Below are positions 18,966 to 34,000 of a stretch of DNA of 64,000 nt, one piece after another. Each line of letters opens with the position of its first letter. The first letter of the stretch is position 1. The stretch is from positions 100,698,264 through 100,762,263 of the forward strand of contig NC_088797.1 of the NCBI RefSeq assembly GCF_011386835.1. Direction: 5' to 3'. The notes beneath the pieces were generated by a model. The model had not been told where the DNA came from. It made no database searches and saw only the letters and a list, made by a program, of their open reading frames with translations. Position numbers and translations under genes: made by a program. The stretch comes from Chrysemys picta bellii. Its lineage: Eukaryota; Chordata; Testudines; Emydidae.

Positions 18966-20712
18966 CTTTCAAGGCTCCATAACAGCAAATAAGCTGTCAA
19001 TCAGCTGTGAATAAATACAGACAGCCCTCTTCCCTGGTGTAGATGTCACTTCACTCCGCCAGATGTCATTAGAGTTGGACATCTTTGATATATGACCGGA
19101 GGGAGGGAGGTTTAACTGGAACTGAGAGCGAACGCTCTAGTTCTGTACTGCTGGTGCAACGAAACTGCAGGCTCTGAATCAGCTGGCAGATACAGTTCAC
19201 ATACTACTGATGCACAAAGCCCGATCACATAGAAAAATGAATAAATAGTTGTGACTGCTGTCATCTCACAATACAAATGTAAGTTTCATAGGTTTATTCA
19301 TTAACCCCTTACCCTCAAAAATACAGTAGATCAGTCCATGGGCTAAATGTTCAGTGTGGCGATTGCGGTAGTAAGGATCACAATCCCAGCTATCATTAAC
19401 GAAAGTTGTGCACCTGGCTTCCTGTGCACTATGTTGAGAATTTCTCTCACATAGCAATCCTGCTCCCAGTTCATTTGAATCAGAACACTTCACATTATTT
19501 CTTCATGTCTATTAAACTGTTCGAGGTGGGGAGAATGGCTGGAAGCACAAGCTGACCTCTCATTAAAAGTTCCTTCATCACTATTGCATTTTACAATGTT
19601 CTCTTTCAGAAATAAAATATGAAGAGGCACTGACAGAATATTTGAAATTTTCCTTGGGCATCAGAAAAGATGATGAGTAGAAGGATTTATGTTGGCTAAA
19701 CCTCAAATTGCAATATCTATAGAACTGCTATTCAAATATTTCACCAAGGGAAGACCCTATACCCTCAATTACATGAACAGAGGCAATCTGTCTCTTCTGA
19801 GAACAAAATTAATGAATCTGTACAATTGAGACGATTAGTTCACTCCATAATTATCACAGCTTCAGTGATGTTTCAAATTAATGTGATGCAAGATGCAGAA
19901 TTAATTTGATCCAGCTCAATGACCTAAATGCAGACAGCGCACAACTAAAAATAATGTAAATTTTAAATAATCTGTTTGCCTATCTACTTTAAAGAAGCAT
20001 TAGAAGTAACTTCAGACAGGAAGTGATTACATACACTGACTTAAATATTAGAAGTATCATATCAAATTATTAAAACTTCTGAGATTTACAAAAATTTGCA
20101 ACATGAAGGCAGAGTCTATTGTTAAAAAAAATGACACCCTTCCCACTGACCCACACTATTCATAAGTGGTAAACAAAATTCTGCCACAACAATTACCACT
20201 GCCTGACATTTAAGGTCCTGTTCCTGCAATTGATCTGCACTGACTGACCTCTGCACGTGGAGTTCTTCTGAAGTTAATGGGGCTCTGTATATGGCTCCAA
20301 GGGTCCAAACACATGGATTCAGATTAAAGAAAGCCCTAGGTTTTTCCTGATATGAAAAATGGTGAGACGTCTCTGACAATTACTGACTTTTAATTTCTGT
20401 GCTTACCTTTAAAATCAAACTGGTAGATGTTTTTCAAGGATTCATGAAGGAAGTAAAAGCTTCCTAGAGCCTGTAGAAAAACAAAAAATAAATAGTAATA
20501 AGTATAGTCTGCTTTTAGTTAAAAACAAAATTGTGATACAGCTTTTCTTACACTTTTTGCATTTGAAATTAAATATCAGTAATTAAAAATATTACATTTG
20601 ACAAGTAAAACATTTTCAGTAAATCCGTGAAAAGAAATGAGTTCTTTCTTTATTTTTCTTTTAAGTTTAATAAGCAGCTATAATGAAGGCCATTAGCAGT
20701 TTACCGAGGGCT
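18966..20712. other. No gene recognised
   Basis: AT-rich sequence with short frames only (85 codons or fewer). There is no recognisable domain, repeat end or RNA gene. Confidence 0.5.
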
Positions 20713-21415
20713 GGTCTAGACTACACAGTTAGGTCGACATACGACCGCTTATGTCCACCTAATTATGTCAGTGTCTACACTACAGCCTTGCTCCCACTGA
20801 TGTAAGTGTCCTTCTACACAGACATAACTACTCCATCTCCCTGAGAGGTGTAAGGCTCATGTTGGTGTAGTTAGGGCAGTGGTGGGCAACCTGTGGCCCA
20901 TCAGGGTAATGCGCTGGCAGGCCATGAGACAGTTTGTTTACATTGACCATCTGCAGGCACAGCCACCCACAGCTCCCAGTGGCCGTGGTTCACTGTTCCC
21001 AGCCAATGGGAGCTGTGGGAAGCTGGTGGCTCCACCCCCCCCGCCCCCGCTAGAAGCCCCGGCGGCTTCATACCTCGCTTCTAGCTGGGAGCCAGGGTGA
21101 GAAACTAGGGAGAAAAGCCCAGGTGGCTGTGGACCCTGCTCCCAGCCAGGGAATGGGGAAGGGGGGGGGAGGACAGCCGCCCTGGAGACCGAGAGCCTGT
21201 GAGGCAGCCAGGCTCCCGGCAGGAGGCTGCCCATGGAGCTGAGAGATCAGTCTCTCAGCTCCCCACACTGCCCTTCTTAGATTGGTGGAAGTGCTCCTGG
21301 TGAGGACGTGCACGACCGGCCCAAGGAGGACATGCAGCACCACAGTAATTACAGCAGTGGCTATAAATCGACCTAATATAGGTTGATCTACATTTCTAGC
21401 ACAGACATACCCTAA
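20713..21415. mobile_element. Composite DNA-transposon remnant with GC-rich core
   Basis: The outer ends are imperfectly inverted: ggtctagactacacagttaggtcgac at the left against gtcgacctaat...gtctgtgctagaa-type sequence in inverse at the right (21367-21413). The interior from about 20879 (cagtggtgggcaacctgtgg) to about 21040 resembles the hAT element at 8897-9230 (ctggcc...cagccaatgggagc block). A second, GC-rich segment with polyG/polyC follows. No transposase and no clean duplication were seen. Confidence 0.6.
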
Positions 21416-21739
21416 ATTTGCTAAGGACACAAATAGTTAATATACTTTATAAACATCAAACAGACTTATAAAGTTGTTTTTTAATATCACTAAGTACATC
21501 ACACATTTGGAAATAAACAAATTAAGAGCTCTCCTCTGGGTGGTGCTAAGCACCTTCATTTGCCACTGAAATAATCCCCATGTAGTCTGCCTCATTATTC
21601 CTCTGGCTTGCAGGCCCATCAATGACTGCATCCTTGCAAGAGACTGCCGAACAGTTTCTGCCTCATATATAGGGCAAAACAAATGTTTCTGGAGGCAGTG
21701 TGGACTGCAGGAATGATACACAGTGGTGGGAGTCCTAAA
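21416..21739. other. No gene recognised
   Basis: A 123-codon minus-strand frame (21808-21437) crosses it, but it has no recognisable domain and overlaps the SINE that follows. Confidence 0.4.
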
Positions 21740-23005
21740 ACCTAATCCTAGATTAGCCATTTTCTCACTGGGTAGTGCAGAGCAAATCACATTTCCTCTT
21801 TGTATCAATTTCCCACTGTAGAAGGGGAGTGTGACACACAGGCCCTTTGGTGCCAGATGGCAAAGGGTTCATTGTAACACCAACTTGTAACACACCTAAT
21901 AAACTCACTACACCTAGCACACCACTTTCATAGTATTTATCCATAAAGAATATTATGTGGGGTCTTAAATGAAAGCCAGCGTCACTAGTTATGAATATAG
22001 TTGAATATGTATATACTGATACTATGTAGGAGTTACGTATATATGATGGAAATATGTTCTTATAGTTTGTATGAAGGTGTTAACAGAGGTGAAAACTGGT
22101 TTCCTGACAGACCAGAGATGTTTCTCCAGCTATCTGGTGAAATGTAAAGTGAGTATTATCTCATTAACAATCACCAGTCTGAGCAAAATGAAGATGAAGG
22201 ATTGTGAGATTTAACAGGAAGAGAAGAACAGCAGGAGGAAAGAAGCATTATCTGGGGGGTGCATGTCAAAGGATTACTGGGCAATAACTGGGGGACAAAG
22301 AAAAACGTTTGTTATTTTGCACCTTGTAGGAAAATGGACAGTGCATTTACATTAATGAAAACTGGATCACAACTTGACTGGAAGCATTGAAAAAGGTTTT
22401 GGGTGAAATAAGACTGCTCTAGATAGGAGGTTAGCCTGTTAAGTTTAGTCTCTAGAAAGTGTGTACTGATTTTGTTTTATATGTAACCCTCCTGTTTCCA
22501 TGATCTTTACTCACTATCTCTTGAATCTTGATCTTTGGTAATAAACTGATAAATCTTTCACTATAAATATATCAGTGCTGTGGTATTGTACAACAAGCTA
22601 ATCCTGAGTTGACTCATTCAAGCTAGTGAGTACACTGTTCCCTTGGGGACAACATATCTGGTATTACTGTGAGTGTTCAGGGGATGAGGGGCTAAACACT
22701 ACAGGGGAATGCTTCAAAGGGGCTCACTCAGGGACTGGGGTGCACCTCTTCTTAACCTTCAAGAGAAAATAAGGACTGGCATAGCGCAGAGGAGATTGTT
22801 TGGGTGGCTCACAGCCTGGAGGTGTCAGGAACTGGGTACCCAGTTAAGCACAAGCAAGTCTCGCTCTTGCTGGAGGCAGGGGGGGTAACCAGGTGACTCA
22901 GTCCTGGTCACCCCGAGAACTGTCAAGGGGTAATAATTATGTATCTCACAGGAGTGTTGTAAAGATTAGTTTGTGTTTGTACAGCTCTTTTCTATTAAAT
23001 GTTTC
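21740..23005 (+). mobile_element. CORE/MIR-type SINE split by an LTR
   Basis: The left half (21740-21827) carries the typical 'cattttctcac...caatttcccactgtag' section and the right half (22926-23005) carries 'taataatt...ctcacaggagtgttgtaaagatta', which together give the conserved core and 3' region of MIR-like SINEs. Positions 21828-22925 between them are an inserted LTR. Confidence 0.72.
21828..22925 (+). mobile_element. Probable solo LTR inserted in a MIR-type SINE
   Basis: Flanked by the 5-bp direct repeat agggg (21823-21827 and 22926-22930). Joining the flanks restores the SINE. It starts ag-TGTGACA and ends TGTCA. A possible polyadenylation signal (taataaactg) is at about 22539. Length is 1.1 kb with no coding frame. 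Strand is inferred from the TG...CA order and the polyA-like signal and is not certain. Confidence 0.6.
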
Positions 23006-24639
23006 AGTAATTGTATACAGGTGATTGCATGCTATTCCATGCTAATATTTACAGTAACATTGTCATTTGCATAAAGATCACACTTAATTTTATTATTTTT
23101 TAAAGTGTATATGTAGATTACTAAAACAGTAAAATGCAGTGCCAGTATGACAGGTATTTCTAGGGGCCATTAACTATATCAACTGTCTGAGAATATTACT
23201 AAGGATAATATCACCCATAACATAATTCAGCTTCCCATAAATCTTTGGTTGCCAGAGTGCTATAATTTGAGGAGCACTGAAAGCTAACTTTTCAGTTATC
23301 AGATCCTTTTGCTACTTACAAACTAGTAAAAGTTGTCCATCACACTCCAAAGAGCATTTTGCCATACACAAATAATGTCACTCCCAGTGATCTTAGACTT
23401 TGTGTAATTGGAGCAAAACTTGGTCATCTTTTTAGAAGCAAGAAAGGTAAGCTGATCTGGCTCAGGCAAAATTCAACTAATCTGCTGCTGGAACTACCTT
23501 CAGAATTTTGTTTCAAAATAGAAAGTTTGATTAGGGAATGAAATCTGTTGGTTGTGAAAAGCTTCTCTTCATCAACATGCAGGAAGTCTCCTAGCTATTT
23601 AAAGAGACTGATGTATGAGGTACCAGTAAAGGAAGGCTGAATAACTCAAGCAAACACTAGGGGAAGAAAGTTAATTCTCCAGATAGGTTTGCTTTGCCAT
23701 ACTCAAAATTCTGTGTTTATAAAACTAGGCCAGGATTAGAATCTATCCTCTTTTATTAAGAGCTTTTTTGTTTTTAATTAGCATTACATACATATCATTG
23801 TGCAAAAAAATATTCGCTAGGGCTGGGATTTTCAAAGGAGACTAAGGGAGTTTAAAAGTGTCCAAATCACACTGAAACTCACTGGGAGCTGCATGTCTAC
23901 ATTCCTTTGGCTCTTTTGAAACATTACAGGCTAAATCAATTACTGATCTCCCATGCTCTAACATTCACAATAAGAAGTCCATGATTCAGCTAAGCACACA
24001 AACATACCAGTATTCCCATTCCTTTTCAGCAAAGCATATAGGCCCCTATTCAGCAAAGCAAAGCAAAATATTTAAGGACATGCTAAAATCCATCCCTATC
24101 CTGCAAGGCACTTAGGCCATGGATTAAGGAAAGCATCCTTATTCACAACAGCACTTAAGTACATGCTTTACTTTAAGCATGTCCATAAGAGTGTGGGGTC
24201 TCAATTCAGGAAACACGCTAATGCTTAATTATGGGACTTAATTGTGTGCTTAAGAGCTGTCCCGAATAGAGATTGGGACAGAAGGTCCATGTCCATAATT
24301 CATAGTTCATGACAAAAGGAAAACTGGCAAGACTGTTGAAAGTAAGGGGGTTCCCCAGAAGCCTGACCAAGCCTAGGCAGTCTGTAAAAGGCAGAATTTG
24401 AGCTTGGGCATTAAGAATTTGATTACTTGTTATTAATCATCATTAATGAGGCTTTGTACCCTTGATGGTCCATCTTCTAGAGAAAACATTAAGGATACGC
24501 ATATAGTTGCACACTTATAGGTGGCAGAGGCAGCAACAAATACTGTCAAAGCTTCCCATGACTTTCTGTTATACGAACATACATGTTCTCCATTTTCTGA
24601 GGCCCCAACTTCGGACATCTTGGGTCTGAGTTGAAGAAC
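23006..24639. other. No gene recognised; contains a diverged palindromic repeat
   Basis: Positions about 24040-24275 (from ggcccctattcagcaaagc, through tacatgctttactttaagca, to gagctgtcccgaata) have the repetitive 'gcttaa/ttaagc' layout of a palindromic DNA-transposon relic. Otherwise it is AT-rich unique-looking sequence. Confidence 0.4.
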
Positions 24640-24795
24640 TGCTGAGCACTCAAAACTGCAATTGAGATAATGGAAATGCTGCTCTGAGCATATAAAGTGA
24701 AATATATAGAATGGGGATAGTAATACCACCTCTCCTAACAGGATGTTGTCAGGACAAATTCATTAATGTTTGTAAAGAATAAAGGATAAATAGAA
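24640..24795 (+). mobile_element. MIR-type SINE 3' fragment
   Basis: The text agaatggggatagtaatacc...tgttgtcaggacaaattcattaatgtttgtaaag (24709-24777) matches the 3' half of MIR-like SINEs (aaatgggga-taata / gtgttgtgaggata / tgtaaag). Confidence 0.68.
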
Positions 24796-24991
24796 AAAAT
24801 GAATTCAACAGTGAACCCATTCAAGTGAGCAATGGATGAAGCAGAGGTGTATGGCAATGACATTTGCTCATGTAATTAAAGACTATCATAATGCATACGC
24901 AGGGGAGCTGAATTAAGATGCAATCTTAACTCTGGCATTTCCTAACTTCTGAGTGCCTGGATTTGCAGCCTTAGCATTCTTTTAACATATT

Positions 24992-26339
<1,348 letters not shown>

Positions 26340-26436
26340 CCGTGGGCCAGACTCTGATATCCTTACTCACAAGTAATCCCATTTGGAGTAAAGTATTACT
26401 CGTGTGAGTAGGGGGTCTCACAATCTTGCCCTTTAT
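26340..26436. mobile_element. Short palindromic MITE-like repeat
   Basis: The end gtgggccagactctgata (26342-26359) pairs loosely with the inverse of the right end (ctcacaatcttgccc). The middle ttactcacaagtaatcccat and attactcgtgtgagta is inverted. A similar middle occurs at 34870-34925 (tgtgagtaatcccactgg). Confidence 0.45.
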
Positions 26437-27860
26437 TATTTGATTTTATTATATGGTGCTTGCTTTTACAACCATAATAGTCTTTTAACATAGCATTTTT
26501 TTAGGCTTTTTAAAAAGGCTTTAGGTTTTTTTAAAAAAGTAAACTGAAAAAAACAAATTCCATTATGTGGCATCATATTGGTACCCACGTGGGTCATCAG
26601 CAGAATTGGAACCTTTAGATACATCATACATCTCTCTGTCTCTTGAACGGCTGGAGTAACAGATAGTGGTAATAGGCTGTTATCCTGTATGTGGAACAGC
26701 ACTAGACGGGAATGGGACACTTAGCCAGTGGGTTTCACAGCTAGTTGCTGGGAACAGAGGCATGATGAGACCCACATTTCCTGTTACAGACTCTGGAGCA
26801 GCATGGGTTCTAGTGGGCACAGACTTGTCTGTCCATTCCCCCTAAGCATGACCAGTGGCAGAGCCCGGGGTGATGGGCCATTGGCGGTGGCCTGGAGAGC
26901 AAACCTGCCTCAAACTCACTTGGCAGTGCTGGTTCCTGGGCCACAGGGCTGGGCCGGATTCCCCACGCTGGGCATCATTACGGAGGGGCAACCGGGCCAA
27001 ATTTGAGTGATTGGCGTTGCGACCTGGTGTTGGGGTCGAAGTGGCATGTAACCCTGTGCACCATGTCACAACACCCAGAGCGGGGAGCCAGGCCCAGCCA
27101 CTGCCAGGTGAGTGCAGGGCAGCCTCACACTCCAGCCTCGAAAAGGTGCCAGACATAAACCTAAAGGCTGCTGGGCTCCCAATCTCATTCCCAGTCTCCT
27201 TCCCCAACTCCTCCTCCACAGTCTCTTTATCCAGCCAGTCCCAGTCTCACCTATACATGCTCCCTCTCTCTGTGCTCCCTCCCCCCACAGTCTGGCACTT
27301 GTCCTCTCTGCATTTGAATCGGGCAGCTTCCTCTTCCATGTGCTACCTGGGCCCAGCAGGGTCAATGAGAGCACAGGAGAGACAGTCTCGCTGTTCTCAG
27401 TTCAGCTGCCTGGACCTGGAATGGCCTGCAACTTGCCAGAGCTGGAAATGCAGGAAAAGTCCTGTTCAGCCGCAGGGCTGTAGCATGCCCAATGTGGACA
27501 GAATCTTCATGAAACTTAGCTACTAAAATCTAGTAAGCATTTACTGAGCATACGTTAACTGCTATTTTTTAAAGGCTTATAAATTGGGCAGATTTTCCTG
27601 GAGATGGCAAAAGATACATCCCTGCCAAATTTCAAGTCTCTGCTCCAAAGATTGGGGGTGCTAGATATTTTCAAAGAAAAGATCCTCAGAATTTTTTAAC
27701 ATGGGCACACTAACATATTTTTCCCTATTCTCATGCTCAGAAATGGATGAAGTTAAAGAAAAAAAATCAGAACGAGGCAGACACCTGGTATAGAAAGTTT
27801 CAGCCCAAATGGTTGAAGTATGGCAAAGTTAAAAGCAACAGAAACAGGGCCTTATACAGT
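26437..27860. other. Locally GC-rich stretch, possible dispersed repeat
   Basis: Positions 26700-27530 are markedly richer in GC than the surroundings and carry overlapping frames up to 171 codons on both strands without a recognisable domain, so none is called as a gene. Positions 27570-27860 (ggcagattttcctggagatg...ggttgaagtatggcaaagtt) look like a dispersed repeat. I cannot name the family. Confidence 0.35.
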
Positions 27861-29066
27861 AGTGGGAAGTGTCAGTCAACCTTAAAAATAAACAATGCTA
27901 TCTGCCCTGCCTATAATATTTAAATAGTGGATAGTGCGAGTTTTTCTTTTTTTTTCTTAATTTCTCATGTCAGATGGTGAATTAAAACCATCTCAACGTA
28001 CATTTGGAATCTAGGGGCCTGTCCTCATCAGACTAAAAATTTTAAAAGCAAGTGAAAATTTCAGCCTACATTATAGGACTGCGAACCCTTATTGTCCCAT
28101 CACTTATGACAGTTAAAACTAGACATTAGTAAATATACTAGGGAAGACTGAAATGACAAGATGGTTCCTTTCTACTACTGATGCCATGATTCTATTAAAA
28201 AGAATTGCTATTCACACTCAGGCTACAAGTTTACTCTCTGAAGGTGCTGACTTGTTTCATGCATTGCTCCACTTTTACAGCTTTAATCTTATTCTCTCTA
28301 AAGGATTTTATAGCTGATATGTAGAATTACATAGCATATAGTTTGGTTTGATAATCAATGTTTGTAGCATTAGTAGACTTTCAGCTGCCAGTGCGCATAA
28401 AGGATCACTGATAACTATTAAATAATACCTTACAGGTTCTCTGTCAGGTTCTGATGCTGCCAACACTAAAAGATGTGTTTTGAGTTGGGATATAGTACAG
28501 TATACACAAGTATATTAATTCTGAACATACCACTCACTAGAGGTAAATGTTAATGGAATGGAAATTATGGTTATCACCACCTTCCGTATTCAAACAGACT
28601 TAATCAGGTTTATGTACAGAAGTGGAAACCAATAAAAACGATGGAGTGTAGATATGCTATCCACTGCTCTGATTCTAGGGCAACGTAAATGCAAAAAAGG
28701 AAACTTTTTTTCCAGGGCCTAAATCATGGATACATCCTTTCCTAGATTAGGTCATGTTGATTCCACTAGAGTACAACAACAGCAGTTACACATACAAATT
28801 AAAACTTCAGTACTCTGGTTTATTAAGCTGTTTAAGGAACTTCTTCACACACTCTGCTCAGCACCATTTTAAGAGGAGGCCCAACTAATTGTTGTTCAGC
28901 AGTAATATTTACAGAACATTAAGCACCCCATAGAGAAACTGCATAGCACAAATAGAGATTACAAAGGCACTCACATTTTTAGCCCAAAACATAACTCATC
29001 TTTTGCAACTGGAAGCTACAGTAGGAAACATTTCTTATTCTAAATTGGTGGCTATTTAATTGATCA
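27861..29066. other. No gene recognised
   Basis: AT-rich sequence with no frame over 60 codons and no repeat ends seen. Confidence 0.5.
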
Positions 29067-29074
29067 TTCTAGCA

Positions 29075-29288
29075 CAGTGATTCTCAAAATTTTATACTGG
29101 TGTCCCCTTTCACATAGCAAGCCTCTGAGTGCGACCCCCCCCTTATGAATTAAAAACACTTTTTTATATATTTAACACCATTATAAATGCTTGAAGCAAA
29201 GCAGGGTTTGGGGTTGAAGCTGACAGCTCGTGACCCCCCACATAATAACCTCACGACCCCCTGAGGGGTCCCAGTTTGAGAACCCCTG
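29075..29288. mobile_element. Small hAT-type MITE
   Basis: The ends are cagtgattctcaaa at the left and tttgagaacccctg at the right. They are flanked by a perfect 8-bp duplication ttctagca (29067-29074 and 29289-29296). The size is 214 bp with no coding capacity. Confidence 0.92.
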
Positions 29289-29296
29289 TTCTAGCA

Positions 29297-31000
29297 GCTA
29301 ATAAAAACTAAAATAAAAAACAGCTCACAGTGTAGTGTAGATTCTACACAAACAGTGCACAAACACGTTAACTAAATAAATTGTAAGATGCAGTCAAAGA
29401 AGTGTAGTTACATACTATATATCGTTAAAGAAAGGTTTATTTATCACACATATTTATTGTTCAGTTTACGTAATGCACCTGCCATTTACAGCAGAATTTA
29501 GAAAGCACACAGATCAACAATAGCCAGAAAACTAAACTCTCCCTAAAAAAACCTGCTTAGGAAAACATCTGAGAAAACAATGTGCCCTATCGGTAATCAA
29601 ACGTGGGCTTTGTCAGACCAAAAGAGGAAGCAATTCCAGAATTGAGGGTCTTCCACTGAAAATACATTGACCAAGCCCCCTGTTGTATAAATCTGATGAC
29701 TGTCAGTTTGATCATCTCAGGTAACCTCATTTCTCAGGGTAAGGCACAGACACAGCAAGATAGTTTCTTAATAGATACCCAGGACCCAAACCATTAAGAT
29801 ATTCTAAATAAAAGCCAAAACTTTGTACTGCACCAGGAAATGACTTGGGAGCCAGTATAGAGTCGGGGGTACATGTAATATGCTCCCAGAGTGAAGCCAA
29901 CTAAGGAGGCAGGCAGCTACTATCTTCACTAGCTGAAGTTTCCAAATAGTCTTCATATATAGGATCAAGAATACTGCACTGTGGTAATCCAATCTCAACG
30001 TGTTATGCATGGATAATTTACAGTGAGGTCTGTATCAGAAGGAAAAGCTCTTAACCTGCTAAAACAAACAAATGGAATTAAGCAACTTGGCCCTGCTACT
30101 ATATGAACATTCAGAAGCAGTTAAGGAACCAGTGTGATCCCAACAGTACAAACCGGGGGTGAGGGGGGAGGAGCAAATAAGGGATTCAATTGAAGGGGCA
30201 GCTGTTTTTTCCACCATTTCTTCAGTTCCTCCAACAACCCACCAGCATCACGCTTGCCTTGTCTGGGTTAAATTTCAGCCAACTGGTTCTGATCCACATC
30301 CCAATCTCAGCCAGACACCCGGAAAGCTGAAATCCTTACTATTGGTGTCAGATGACACCCAGATATAGAACCAAATGTCATCAATATATTGAAGCCCACT
30401 CTGTGCATATAAGAGCTAAGTATTATCATCATCCTCATCATCTCCCATAGTAGTCTCACAAACACATTGAGAAAGAAGGTAAAATAATAGAGTGGAGACG
30501 AAACCTACAGGATAGTTCTTTGGGGCAGACAAACAAATACTCATTCGTCCTCTCTCAGCATTTTCTAAACAAACAAACAAACAAAACAAGCCACTAAAGT
30601 GCAAATTTCTCTATTTCTGCCAGTGTCTGTAACTGCATTAACACCACCTTGTGGTCAAAAATATCAAAGGGTCCTAAAAGATCTAAATAAAGCATCAACA
30701 CCGCCTGATCTGAGACCACCAACTTAGTTTATATAGGCCACCTTACCCTTCCATGATAAATGACTTTCAGTCTCCACTAGCTGGGGCAAGATCTGAATTG
30801 ATGGACTAGAGAGAAAAAGCGCTGTACCAACCCCATGAGTCATCAAGCCCCTTCCTTAAATATATATACACACATTAAAATTTAACACACCATGCCCACA
30901 CAGATAGCATGGCGTCATTGCTAGTGGTTCTGTTGTCATTCAGAATTCCATCCAAAGCAGAGATTAAATCTCTTGTCTAGGCATGAAAACAAATATTGAT
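29297..31000. other. Unassigned; possible LINE remnant on minus strand
   Basis: The minus-strand frame 30010-29804 contains RLDYHSAVF...MKTIWKLQLVKIVAACLLSW...PTLYWLPSHFLVQYKVLAF. This resembles the C-terminal 'LQLVQNAAARLL...HWLP...YKVL' segment of L2/CR1-group LINE reverse transcriptases. The rest (30010-30860) is a decayed region whose family I cannot name. Borders are uncertain. Confidence 0.45.
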
Positions 31001-34000
31001 CATAACCAAAATTGTACAACTTACTGTCAGAGTAAAAAATTAATTTTCTGTAAAGTTATACATGAATCTAGTAAGTGGCTTACTATTTGAAAGGAGTTCA
31101 AAATGAAATTTTAAGGTTGGTGTTTATTTTTTCTGACCTTCGCCCCCCACTCTAAACTTACAAATAAATAGCCTTGTTTTTAACACCTCAAACTCCAGAT
31201 GCAGCTTTAAACAAAATCTCATACATAGGAAAATAGAACAACAAAGTAATTAGTAATCTTTTGTGAGAGAAATGAAGATGTATACAGAGAGGAGGTCAAA
31301 GCTCCATAAAGCAGGCTGCATGCTTCCAAAGATCTCCGGGACATCCCAAAACAGACACCTTTGCCAGACATGCACCTAAAATGAGTGCAGGAAGAGAACC
31401 CCACTGCCATACTCTGCCTAAAGTCTGCAGCACAGGAGCTCCTCCAAGATGCGTAGGTAAAGAAGAGGTGATTTGTAGAAAGAGAGGTGAACAAAAAGGG
31501 ACAGCATTGACTGCATAAGAAAGGATTATGCTCCTAGCACATGTTTTGGCTGTAAAATTCTAGATATTCTTTCAATACACCCATCATTAATTCTAGTCAC
31601 ACAGTCAAAGATATCATTATAGATTTCCTAAGAATTTATAAATATGGCATGTGTGTCAAAATTCAGGCTGTTATTCGAATGTGCAAGGTGATATTTTTAT
31701 GGCAATGTTGTCATTAACCAAATGTCTGCATTTCAAGGGTAACAGACTATTTATACAAACTACCACTACTGATCATTTCTATTCTTTTTAACGCTTAAGG
31801 TTTTTACTTTTAAGTTTTGGTATAATATTTTGCAAAAGGATAATATAATTTACTACAGCAATAAACTGTAAATTAGTGTATTTTTGTGGGTGATATATAC
31901 ACATCTATACATACCCATAGATACACATTTGAGAGAAAATAAGGTAGTTTCATTTATATTAATAGTGCTTTACATATTATGCTTTTACTTTGCCAATAAT
32001 TTGTTGCCAAATGTCCATTTTAGTCTTTAATTAGCCTTTAGGTAGATATTCAATACAATATCATAAATCTATTTCAAGATTCCATGCCAAATAAGAGTAA
32101 TTAATTCAAACTACCTAACAGTGAGACTAACAGAATACTGTAGTCTTGTTGCATTACACATCTGGCATTACAAAAGTATCACTTTTTCGATTATATAGAA
32201 ATCCTAGTATAAAATCTGCCAACCTCTACACCCATAAACGTTTTTTTAATAGGTGTTGACACAGGGCTTTTAGAAGTACGTCATTTCTATTGTATAAGTT
32301 TAACACTCAAAGAAAATACTAGGTACAAAAGTTTAATTACTGTGCAGAGTAAACATTTACTGCATTACCTCAATGAATGTGATAAAGCTATTATATTATA
32401 TTATGAAATTGCTTTAAATAAATTTAAAATAAATTGCCAATGATGACACAGAAACTGTAATTCATGTAGTCATAAAATCCATAATTAGCTCTAATGAATA
32501 TTTAAAGTCAAAGTTCAACCCAACTTTTTCAATGTTTAACCTACTATATCAATATAGTTCAAGGAATCCATTTATCATTGAACATGACAATGTCTGAATA
32601 TTAATTAGCATAGGCCACTGCTGACAGGAAGTCCTTATCTCTTACAACCCTTTTGACTATAGTGCATGTCAACAATATGTTTGTCACGTCTGATATTATT
32701 GATTACCTGCCTGTTTTGCTAAAAACAATTAAAAATATTTTACATATTTATAAACCTGACTGTCAAGAGTGCTTATTAATTTTCCATTAGTAAAATGCAG
32801 TCTATTAGCTGCCATATTTCAGTCAGAGGAAAAGAACCAAATAAGCAATTGCAATAACTCTAGACAGGAAGACAATAATTTTACATAAACACACTCTTAT
32901 GGGATAGCAAAGGGGTTACTTTGTCTGGTTTCATTTGCGTAACAATGAAGTTGGAGAGGCCTCAGATGGAAAATTATTACGTTTAAAAACGAAGACAGAT
33001 AATGGCTCTCTTACTTTCCTTAAGAAAGACATTTATTTATTTTTTACTGATAATGAAAAGTATCCAAGGATGTAAATAACACTGCTATCTTTTCGTATGG
33101 AGTAAAAATCAGGGATTGCTCTGAGAGGACACAGTGGAACCCTGTTTCAGTGAAACTCCATTTCTATTGCCAAATTCTGGTCCAATAAATGAATAACCCC
33201 TATGCCCGTGCACATATGTAACTCTGCTTTTGCAATAATGTGCACCTGTATTTTGGCCAGCGGCAGCCCCATGCACACTTCACTTTCACTGAGGCAGCAC
33301 ACAACACTCTCCACAACAAGGTGCACTACTCCTCGCAGGTACAAAAATATTTGGTGTGGGAGGGTGTGCATAGGCGTCACCAGTTAGGGCATGTATATAC
33401 AAAAACAAACAGACTGCACACCTGGCTCTGGAACACCCTCCACAGTTCCTGTTACATAGGGTATGTATCAAAACCTTCTAATGGAACTTGCAGGAGCCAG
33501 GCTTGAGTGAAAAACTTCTGCCACACACTCCTTCTGCTGTGGTTAGGTTTTCTGGTAGGCACTAATACACATTGACAGTAATAATTAGTACTAATATAGT
33601 ATTTTAAAACAATCTTTTAATTAAGTAGATGGAAAGCTCAATGCACTGCAATTCCTGTTATTGCAAACCTTCCCTTAAGCTGAAGTTGTTCTGTGCAATA
33701 AATAAATAAATAAATCTGTGTATGCCAGTCTAATTTCCATTTCAATTCAATGGAACTATTCAGGTATTTAAAGTTAAGCACATGCAAATATATTTGCAGG
33801 ATTGGGGCTGTACATTGTTTAGCCATGCAGCAGTTGCTTGTATTACCACCATGTAATATCTATATATATTTACATTAATGAAAATAAAAGCAATTCCAAA
33901 CTCCTATTAGAAAATCATATAGGGTTTATTCTAAATTGCACAATAGTTGTGACAAACTACATGGAAACATCTATTCTAAATTAGTTCAATTGATTCTTAC

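Noticed and set aside
31219..31494. 91-codon minus frame
   Set aside because: No recognisable domain, no supporting splice or promoter signals.
33147..33506. Overlapping frames of 77 and 88 codons on opposite strands
   Set aside because: No domain and no splice-site context; likely chance or an unrecognised repeat.
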